Origin: Opitutia bacterium
GTDB taxonomy: Bacteria; Verrucomicrobiota; Verrucomicrobiia; Opitutales; Coraliomargaritaceae
NCBI GenBank assembly: GCA_018663485.1
Contig: JABJQI010000020.1
Span: 1-9,603 of the forward strand
Length of the DNA stretch: 9,603 nucleotides
Direction: 5' to 3'
The translations under genes were made by a program, and so were the position numbers. A model generated the notes under the pieces. That model ran no database searches. It saw only the letters and a program-made list of their open reading frames with translations, and was not told the DNA's origin. This document shows, piece by piece, positions 1 through 6,040 of the stretch (position 1 is its first letter; each line of letters begins with the position of its first letter).

Positions 1-988
1 CGTCCGACCTGATCATCGAGGAATTTTACATTCGCATAGTAGACACGCAAAAACTCAAGCACGCCATACTCCTCGCCATTCGGACCTCGTGTCTGGACGT
101 TAACCTCCTTGGCCCAGTCACGGAGGAATCGCTCCTCAAGTGCGCCAAAGTTCTCCGGAAGCTCGATCTCATCAAGCGGGAACATCTCATAAAATTCAGC
201 GGGAACAATGTAGGGATCGTGCAGCACATTGAAGGCCGCGTTCACATAGAACGGCTGTCCCTCAGCAACTTTCTCTTGAATTTTCTCGATCGTTAAGTTG
301 GCCAATTGATAGTCAAAGCAATCCTCGATTGCGGGAGGTCGAGCATCCCCATGCCAAGCACCATTTGTCCTGCCCAGTGATCCTTCCATTTTTCCCAGAG
401 GTCATTGTGATCTAAGGCAATCTTCAACTCGTCGGCGATCTCAACAGGAAAGACCAAGCTATACCATTCTGAATAGCGACCTTGGCCTCGACTCCTGTAT
501 GTCTCCAGCTTGTCCGCCATGTTATCCTGATACTCCGGGAAGTAGCGGAACAGATCCGGATACCAATCGACGCTGTCGCCCTTCTTCTTTCCCTCCAGGT
601 GCCATTTTCCGTAATGATGCGTCGCGTAACCGTCTTCCCACAACACACGCGGATAGGTCTGCTCGTCAGGTCGCATGCCGCGTTGCTTCCAACCGGTGTT
701 CTGCACCACACCGTGTTGCTGTGGATACAATGCCGTCACCAGCGACATCCGTGTCGGCGCACAGTATGGCGTCGAGCACACCGCATCCGAGAACAGCACG
801 CCCTCGTCTGCCAATCGATCAATGTTCGGCGTATCCACGGGGCCACCATAGACACTCAGCACATCCCGCTGAAGTTGATCTGGGAAAATGAAGAGAAGAT
901 TCGGTTGCTTCGCGGCATAGGTCGCACAAGCAATCGCATGTATACATATAACGATTTTTAGTAACGCTTTCACATAGGGATGAATCAT
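1..988 (-). CDS. Secreted S1-family sulfatase, frameshifted and 3'-partial
   Basis: Formylglycine-dependent sulfatase hydrolysing sulfate esters, probably periplasmic or exported. The start is placed at ATG 988, giving a signal peptide of about 25 residues (ending ATYA). The longer frame begins at TTG 1036 inside the preceding gene and is unlikely. From ATG 988, the metal site is PDQ (residues 36-38) where most sulfatases have DD. The formylglycine signature CAPTR is at 76-80 and GKWH at 127-130. The first frame ends at a stop at 293, but the next frame continues the same protein (GAWHGDARPP, then VNAAFNVLHDP with the conserved His, then FLRVYYANVKFLDD) to the window edge. One base missing from the A run read at 364-366 would join the two as HWAGQ-NGAWHGD. 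It is either a recent pseudogene or a homopolymer sequencing error. The C-terminal part lies outside. It is fourth in the sulfatase run, 25 nt after its neighbour, with no clear ribosome binding site. Family certain, substrate unknown. Confidence 0.85.
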
Positions 989-1013
989 TTTTAAAACTGA
1001 GTTGCGCTTAAGC

Positions 1014-2939
1014 TCAACGAACAGCGCCGCTTTCAAAGCCGCTTTCGAAAACTGTCTGCCCCGAAGTCACACGGGCATCATCGAAGTATGCGGCAACCGT
1101 GCCGGTCTCGCCCTGCAGACTGACCACTGAAGTCATACGCACCGTGGCCGTGCCTTTCGGCGCGGTGCCGCGCGTGCTGAGTCTCTCATAATCACTGCCG
1201 AGCTTGGTCAACTTTGCGGACTCATACGTGCGAAGCTTATCCCCCTTAGCATTGAAGAAGGCCAATTTGAACTGCGCAGAAGCCCGGCCACCACCCGGCA
1301 CTTCGGTCAACTTTGCATAGATCTCTGCCTCCCACGCCTGACCTTCTGTTGCGGGCACATCTTTGTAAGCATAACAGTAGGGATGTCCAGTCGCCCCTGT
1401 AATCGCTTTGAGTTCCAAATGAAAACGTCCACTGCGAGGGTCAAATGCCGGCGCATGGCGAAAACCGCCGCCGCCACCGTCCCAGGCGAGTTGGTCGTCA
1501 CCATCCACAATCGCTTCTAGCAATTGACGCCCGCGCTCCGCAATTTGTGGTTGTGCCCGCAGCAAGTTATGCGCCTCCAAAGGATCGGCTTGTAGATCAA
1601 AGAGCAGCGCGGGTTGCTTCTTTTTTCCTGTTGAAGCCTCGATGTATTTCCACTGATCGAAGCGCAACGCTTTGCGCCCATCGCGGTCGCTCAACACCAA
1701 CGGCGGACGCTCGAAAGCCGAATCAGTTGGGCTTAAGAGCACGTCCTTGAAGCTAATACTATCCGGCGCACCCAACTGCTCCAACACATCCGGCCCCGCG
1801 ATATAATCCGCTAAGGTGGCATAGAAATCCACTATCGAGACACGTGCATGCGATCGCGCACCTGCTGGGATGTGGCCACTTGGGTGACTCATGATCAGTG
1901 GCGTTTTAAAGCCTCCTTCCCAGATATCACCCTTCTTGCCACGCAAGGGGCCATTGATCGAAAGTCCGGCGTCCTCGGCATCGTTGTGCGGCATACCACT
2001 CGCATAGCCCTCACCACCGTTGTCACTGGCAAAGATGATCAAGGTATTTTCATACAGTCCTTTATCTTTCAACGTTTGGACCATACGCCCAAAGGTGTGA
2101 TCGACTTCTTGAATGAAATCGCCGTAGAGGCCGCAATTACTCGAGCCACGCAGCTCGGGAGCAGGTTCGATCGGGTTGTGCACAGCGACCGCTCCATAGT
2201 AGAGAAAAAAGGGCTGATCGCTACTTTGCTGCTCTAACCATGCCACCGCTTTATCGGTCGTCATGGTCATCACATGCTCGGTCACACGTTGCGGCGCATC
2301 GTAACCAATATAGGGTCCGACTTTTCCTTTACGTTTCGCATACCAATTATTCCCCCAAGGCTTCAGTGTATCGGAGCGCAGTCCCCATACCCCATAGTTC
2401 TCGACGTAGACCTTATGAATGTCTTCGAGATTCGACGGCACGCCAAAATGATAATCAAAGCCCACACCATTCGGGCCCGGACTCAAATCGCCTAAGAGAT
2501 TCAGCACTGGCCCATTCCCTTTATAGCCCAAGTGCCACTTCCCCACATGAGCAGTCGCATAACCTTGCCGCTGCATCCACTTCGCAAGCGAAACACGATT
2601 CCAATCCAACAAAGTGTAATCAGTCTTAGTGATTACACCTTTCTTCAATCGTGAGCGCCAGGAATACTCCCCTGCGAGCATGGCATAGCGCGTCGGCGTG
2701 CAGACAGAAGCCGGCGTATAGGCATTGTCAATCTGAACGCCGGCTGCCGCCAGCTGGTTTAAATGCGGGGTCTTCAACAGATGTTCCGGAGCTCCGTAGC
2801 TGTTGATCGATCCATAGCCCAAGTCATCGGCCAGATAGATCAGGATATTTGGCTTTTGCGTCGACGGTCGGTCGGCTGCCTGCACAAAGCAAGCACTTAC
2901 AAATAAACACAAAAACAGGGGTAAGGATAAGTGGTTCAT
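1014..2939 (-). CDS. Secreted S1 sulfatase (CTPTR type) with fused C-terminal beta-sandwich, probably carbohydrate-binding
   Basis: Exported arylsulfatase-type enzyme, 641 residues. The signal peptide probably ends at about residue 21 (VQA); VSAC at 14-17 also resembles a weak lipobox. Catalytic features are in the usual order: metal-binding D38-D39 (ADDLGYG), formylglycine Cys80 in CTPTR (80-84), GKWHLG (133-138), His254, D306-N307 in SDNGG, and K345 after the WEGG segment. The sulfatase fold ends near residue 485, the usual length for this family. It is followed by a Gly-rich linker (about 487-492) and about 130 extra residues of alternating strands ending YFDDARV, which resemble a CBM or galactose-binding-like jelly roll. 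That would tether the enzyme to polysaccharide, but this rests on pattern only. The ATG lies 15 nt after the previous stop, with AGAAGA upstream as a weak ribosome binding site. The sequence is intact. Target sulfate position unknown. Confidence 0.93.
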   Translation of the reverse strand: MNHLSLPLFLCLFVSACFVQAADRPSTQKPNILIYLADDLGYGSINSYGAPEHLLKTPHLNQLAAAGVQIDNAYTPASVCTPTRYAMLAGEYSWRSRLKKGVITKTDYTLLDWNRVSLAKWMQRQGYATAHVGKWHLGYKGNGPVLNLLGDLSPGPNGVGFDYHFGVPSNLEDIHKVYVENYGVWGLRSDTLKPWGNNWYAKRKGKVGPYIGYDAPQRVTEHVMTMTTDKAVAWLEQQSSDQPFFLYYGAVAVHNPIEPAPELRGSSNCGLYGDFIQEVDHTFGRMVQTLKDKGLYENTLIIFASDNGGEGYASGMPHNDAEDAGLSINGPLRGKKGDIWEGGFKTPLIMSHPSGHIPAGARSHARVSIVDFYATLADYIAGPDVLEQLGAPDSISFKDVLLSPTDSAFERPPLVLSDRDGRKALRFDQWKYIEASTGKKKQPALLFDLQADPLEAHNLLRAQPQIAERGRQLLEAIVDGDDQLAWDGGGGGFRHAPAFDPRSGRFHLELKAITGATGHPYCYAYKDVPATEGQAWEAEIYAKLTEVPGGGRASAQFKLAFFNAKGDKLRTYESAKLTKLGSDYERLSTRGTAPKGTATVRMTSVVSLQGETGTVAAYFDDARVTSGQTVFESGFESGAVR

Positions 2940-2954
2940 ATGGTTCTTCTTAGT

Positions 2955-4331
2955 CTAATTAATGACAGTCGAGAGCGTAACACGTTGCGCTTTCGTTTCG
3001 TCCAGGTGTTTTTCCAACATACGCTGTATGCGATCGACTAGCTCGGGATACTGCGACGCTAGGTTCTTCTCTTCAGCCTTATCATTCTCCACGTTGTAAA
3101 GTTCAGGCACCTTGGTATCCCCATAATAAGAAATCAATTTCCATGGCCCCATCCGCACCGCACCAGACGGAGCGATCACGCCTCCCCCTTTGCCTAGTTG
3201 AGGCGAGTGCCAAAATAAGGCTTCTCGCTTAACTCCAGCAACCTGTTTCAACTCTGGGGCAAAACTCTCACCATCCAAATCGCTTTCGATTTTTGCGGGG
3301 TCGCCACCAGTCAGTTCAACCAGAGTCGGGAAAAAATCGATCCCGTTAATTGGCAAGCGACTGACCTCACCACCCTCCGTGTAGCCGGGTACCCGCATAA
3401 GTAGTGGCACCCGAATCCCCCCTTCATAGAGCCATTTTTTACCCATGCGGAGTCCGCCATTGTTAGCAAAATACTGCACACCTCCATTGTCGGAAGTGAA
3501 AATAATGATGGTATCATCGTAGAGATCAAGAGCCTTGAGCTTGTTAACAATGGCACCGAAGCTAGCGTCCATGGACTCCTTCATCGCCAGGAAGGTTGCA
3601 TTTTCGATGCCCTTATCTTTCGGACGACGACGAGCCACATACTTTTGCACCATCGCGTCGGGCGCGACGAGTGGCCCGTGCACATCATAGTGCTGAAGCA
3701 TGATAAAAAACGGATCACCATCGCGCTCCTCAATGAATCGTATCGTTTCTTGAGTAAGACGATCGGTAATATATTCATCACTTGGCCCATCAAGGTCCTT
3801 GATTTGTGGATACGGACCGAACCAGGCTTCACTCGCTCCCGGACCCGCCCCTGGGGCATAGCCAATGACGTGTTCAAAACCATGCTTCTGCAATGGCACA
3901 ATTGTTCCACCTGCGTGCCATTTACCTATGTTCGCCGTGGTATACCCTTGCGCCTGAAAATACTCGCCCATCGTGTAAGCGGACTCCGCGAGAAATGTCT
4001 TTTGTTTCGGTAAGCTCAGTCCTTTGTATTCCGTCGCTTTTTTACCACCAATCCAAGTCGTGATATGCAGGCGTGCGGGATACTGACCAGTCATAATCGC
4101 TGCTCGCGAAGGCGAACAGTGTGCCGCAGGCGCATACGCATCCGTAAAGCGCGTCGCCTCTTCAGCAAACCGATCCAAGTGTGGCGTTTCAGCAAAAGTC
4201 GAACCTGTGCAACCGAGATCTCCATACCCAAGATCATCGACTAGAAAAATGAGAATATTCGGCTTCTGGTCAGCAATGGCAGCGGCACACACAAAGAAGA
4301 GTGCCGTAATGAGTGCGGGGTGCTTATTCAT
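2955..4331 (-). CDS. Secreted S1 arylsulfatase (CSPSR type, compact single domain)
   Basis: A 458-residue exported sulfatase, the ordinary length for a one-domain bacterial S1 enzyme. The signal peptide covers about residues 1-20 (AIA before D21). Motifs: metal-binding D32-D33 (VDDLGYGDLG), formylglycine Cys72 in CSPSR (72-76) followed by MTGQYPARLHITTW, GKWH (136-139), His214 and His218 in LQHYDVHGP, D281-N282 in TSDNGG, and R307 in YEGGIRVP. All catalytic positions expected of the family are present, so it should be active once matured by a formylglycine-generating enzyme, which is not encoded here. The RLHITTW stretch recalls arylsulfatase A / GalNAc-6-sulfatase-like bacterial enzymes (possibly SulfAtlas S1_16, from memory and unverified). 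Its ATG is separated from the upstream TAA by one base, so translation is probably coupled to the SGSH-like gene. Glycan substrate cannot be read from sequence. Confidence 0.93.
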   Translation of the reverse strand: MNKHPALITALFFVCAAAIADQKPNILIFLVDDLGYGDLGCTGSTFAETPHLDRFAEEATRFTDAYAPAAHCSPSRAAIMTGQYPARLHITTWIGGKKATEYKGLSLPKQKTFLAESAYTMGEYFQAQGYTTANIGKWHAGGTIVPLQKHGFEHVIGYAPGAGPGASEAWFGPYPQIKDLDGPSDEYITDRLTQETIRFIEERDGDPFFIMLQHYDVHGPLVAPDAMVQKYVARRRPKDKGIENATFLAMKESMDASFGAIVNKLKALDLYDDTIIIFTSDNGGVQYFANNGGLRMGKKWLYEGGIRVPLLMRVPGYTEGGEVSRLPINGIDFFPTLVELTGGDPAKIESDLDGESFAPELKQVAGVKREALFWHSPQLGKGGGVIAPSGAVRMGPWKLISYYGDTKVPELYNVENDKAEEKNLASQYPELVDRIQRMLEKHLDETKAQRVTLSTVIN

Positions 4332-4332
4332 A

Positions 4333-5928
4333 TTATTTGCAAAAATTAACTAAGTTCGATTCACCCAGCTCAGTGAGTTTGCCCTCTGGTCGTCCCTGCT
4401 CGTAAAAGCGCTTTTGCCAGCGCTTCCATTCGAGCCGTAGCGATCGGTCCTTCGCGTCAGCCACGGTCTTCTCCATAAACTCACCTAGCCTCTCCATGTC
4501 ATCCCGAAACAGAAAGCCTTCCAACGCATAATCGTTGGTTGCTTCCATCCACGTCTGCAGACGTGCGCGCAGTGCATTCGCTACATCGGCATACTTCGGA
4601 TCATCAATCAAATTGTTCAATGCATGCGGGTCCTTTTGCACATCATAGAGCTCCTCGACCGTTCGATACATGAGGAAGTCAAAACGTTGCGCCGCATCCG
4701 GCATCTCAGGCCCGCGTTTCGCAAGCTGAGAGAAGGTCGCATAGGAGCGCCACCAACGGGATTCAAAAATGGCGTGATAGTCACCGGTGCCCCACGCATT
4801 GAAAATATACACGTAGTTCTTGGTGTGGATTGCACGCATCGGACGCGGATCCGCGCTCGGGCCTTCGTTGTGCTCCACAAAGACATGGTCGCGATCTGCT
4901 TGGCTTTCACCATCGAGCAACGGCAACAAAGAACGCCCCGCGAGTGGCCCCGGCGCAGGTGTATCCGTTGCGTCGAGCACCGTTGGCATCAGATCGATGG
5001 CAGACACCATGTTTTCAGAATCGACCACACCAGCCTCGATCTTTCCAGGCCAAACCATGATCCACGGCGTGCGCACTCCATTGGGATAAAGGTTCGACTT
5101 GGCAAAGGGAAAGGACATGCCGTGATCGGATAGAAAGATGATCAACGTATTGCCCTGCAAGCCACTCTCCTCAAGGACTTGCAGCACCTCCCCCACACAA
5201 TCGTCACCACGACGAACGGTATTGTAATAATCTACAACTTCCTGCCTAAAGTTTTCGTGCTGCGGAAGAAATCCTGGGATCGTCACTTCGTCTGGATGGA
5301 GCAGGCGTGAGGGGGGCGTTTGATCAAACCCCTCCTTAGTGAGTTCACCTCGATAAAACGGCAGGTGTGGGTCCTTGACATTCACATTCGCATAGAAGGG
5401 CTTTCCCTGCGATTTGGCTCCGGCGATCAGTTGAGAGAAGGACTCGCGAAAGCTAGCTGTGCTTCGCGCCGTTTCTTTCGGATAATTCTTCACATAGTCC
5501 CAATAGCGTTTCGCGTTGTTGGTCGGCGTGGAGTCCTCCACTTTGAGAATAATCCCCGTGAAATAACCATTCTTACGCAGCGCTTCAGGCAAGGTGTCCT
5601 GCGGAAAATCGACACCAAAGAAGCCCAGCATCCCGCTGTTGTGCGAATAGTGTCCGGTGTGCAGCACATTACGCGACGGCGAACAACTGGGCGTCTGAAT
5701 ATAGGCGTATTCAAAACGCGTCCCCTTCCCTGATAAGGAGTCCATGTGTGGCGTGAGTCCATCGATCTCCAAACCATAGGACTCAATCGAGTCATAGTTC
5801 ATATCGTCCATGGTCAGGAACAGCACGTTGGGCTTCTCAACCGCTCCGACAAGCGAAGCGCTTAGCATACAAAAGGTAAGCGCGGTGAGTGACCCAATCA
5901 GTGAGGAAATAAAGAATCGAGATAGCAT
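4333..5928 (-). CDS. Secreted N-sulfoglucosamine sulfohydrolase (SGSH)-like sulfatase with altered active-site motif
   Basis: S1 sulfatase resembling heparan N-sulfatase (SGSH): TPSCSPSR then HTGHYSHNSGM, KDPHLPFYRG, and SDHG followed by FPFAKSNLYPNGVRTPW, which parallels the SGSH segment around its SDNG. An ATG at 5970 exists in frame, but a near-consensus -10 box overlaps its codons 2-3. Starting at ATG 5928 gives a clean signal peptide of about 29 residues (ending LVGA) and 531 residues. In that numbering, metal ligands are D41-D42, formylglycine Cys82, His188 and D268-H269. Where relatives carry GKxH or GKxxH, this protein reads LKVEDSTP around 128-135: the Lys remains but the His is absent. 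The C-terminal tail (about 465-531) is rich in charged residues and aromatic pairs. It heads the sulfatase run and is followed one base later by the next gene. The reaction could be O- or N-desulfation; marine substrates other than heparan are plausible. Confidence 0.9.
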   Translation of the reverse strand: MLSRFFISSLIGSLTALTFCMLSASLVGAVEKPNVLFLTMDDMNYDSIESYGLEIDGLTPHMDSLSGKGTRFEYAYIQTPSCSPSRNVLHTGHYSHNSGMLGFFGVDFPQDTLPEALRKNGYFTGIILKVEDSTPTNNAKRYWDYVKNYPKETARSTASFRESFSQLIAGAKSQGKPFYANVNVKDPHLPFYRGELTKEGFDQTPPSRLLHPDEVTIPGFLPQHENFRQEVVDYYNTVRRGDDCVGEVLQVLEESGLQGNTLIIFLSDHGMSFPFAKSNLYPNGVRTPWIMVWPGKIEAGVVDSENMVSAIDLMPTVLDATDTPAPGPLAGRSLLPLLDGESQADRDHVFVEHNEGPSADPRPMRAIHTKNYVYIFNAWGTGDYHAIFESRWWRSYATFSQLAKRGPEMPDAAQRFDFLMYRTVEELYDVQKDPHALNNLIDDPKYADVANALRARLQTWMEATNDYALEGFLFRDDMERLGEFMEKTVADAKDRSLRLEWKRWQKRFYEQGRPEGKLTELGESNLVNFCK

Positions 5929-6040
5929 AAGAGACAAGGGGCATGGACGGAGTGACAATAATTTATACATTAATTCATTTATAGTGTCAATTTAATAACA
6001 TACAATTTCGATAGCGTGGCACGCCCCATCGCAGCGACAA
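5929..6040 (-). other. Intergenic leader region upstream of the sulfatase operon
   Basis: A 112-nt gap between the stop of the LamG-type gene (TAG at 6041-6043) and the preferred sulfatase start. It holds the promoter and an AT-rich stretch from about 5961 to 6011. A 5-bp inverted repeat with a 1-nt centre lies at 6014-6024 (GCGTG/CACGC). The loop is too small and lacks a U tract, so it is not a convincing terminator; a regulator site is possible but unsupported. No riboswitch-like structure or small gene was seen. Confidence 0.5.
5962..5990 (-). promoter_or_regulatory. Sigma70-type promoter for the sulfatase operon
   Basis: On the minus strand a -35 box TTGACA (5985-5990, perfect consensus) is followed by exactly 17 bp and a -10 box TATAAA (5962-5967, five of six). 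Transcription would start near 5955, leaving about 27 nt of leader before ATG 5928. The box sits in an AT-rich pocket just after the broken LamG gene, the only wide gap (112 nt) in the minus-strand gene series. It would drive all four sulfatases. Assigned by eye; housekeeping promoters of this lineage are not well known to me. Confidence 0.55.

Noticed and set aside
360..370. Programmed ribosomal frameshift in the fourth sulfatase.
   Set aside because: No canonical X-XXY-YYZ slippery heptamer or clear downstream structure; sulfatases are not known to use this. A base lost from the A run is simpler.
989..1036. TTG start at 1036 for the fourth sulfatase, overlapping the preceding gene.
   Set aside because: It would put 16 extra residues before a good signal peptide that begins at ATG 988; overlap with the previous stop and a rare start codon make it less likely.
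4624..5133. Long plus-strand open frame (169 codons), and similar ones at 482-961, 1848-2237, 7198-7602 and 8586-9002.
   Set aside because: All lie opposite well-supported minus-strand coding sequence, have Arg/His/Pro-rich composition typical of antisense frames, and show no recognisable domain or ribosome binding site.
5929..5970. ATG 5970 as the start of the SGSH-like sulfatase.
   Set aside because: The -10 box TATAAA overlaps codons 2-3, no ribosome binding site is seen, and the added residues displace the signal peptide from the N-terminus. Not fully excluded.
5975..6010. Alternative promoter TTGTAT-16-TATAAA just upstream.
   Set aside because: The -35 matches only three of six positions; the overlapping TTGACA-17-TATAAA pair is much stronger.
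6014..6024. Inverted repeat GCGTG/CACGC as a terminator after the LamG-type gene.
   Set aside because: A one-base centre cannot form a hairpin loop and no U tract follows; too short to support as an operator.
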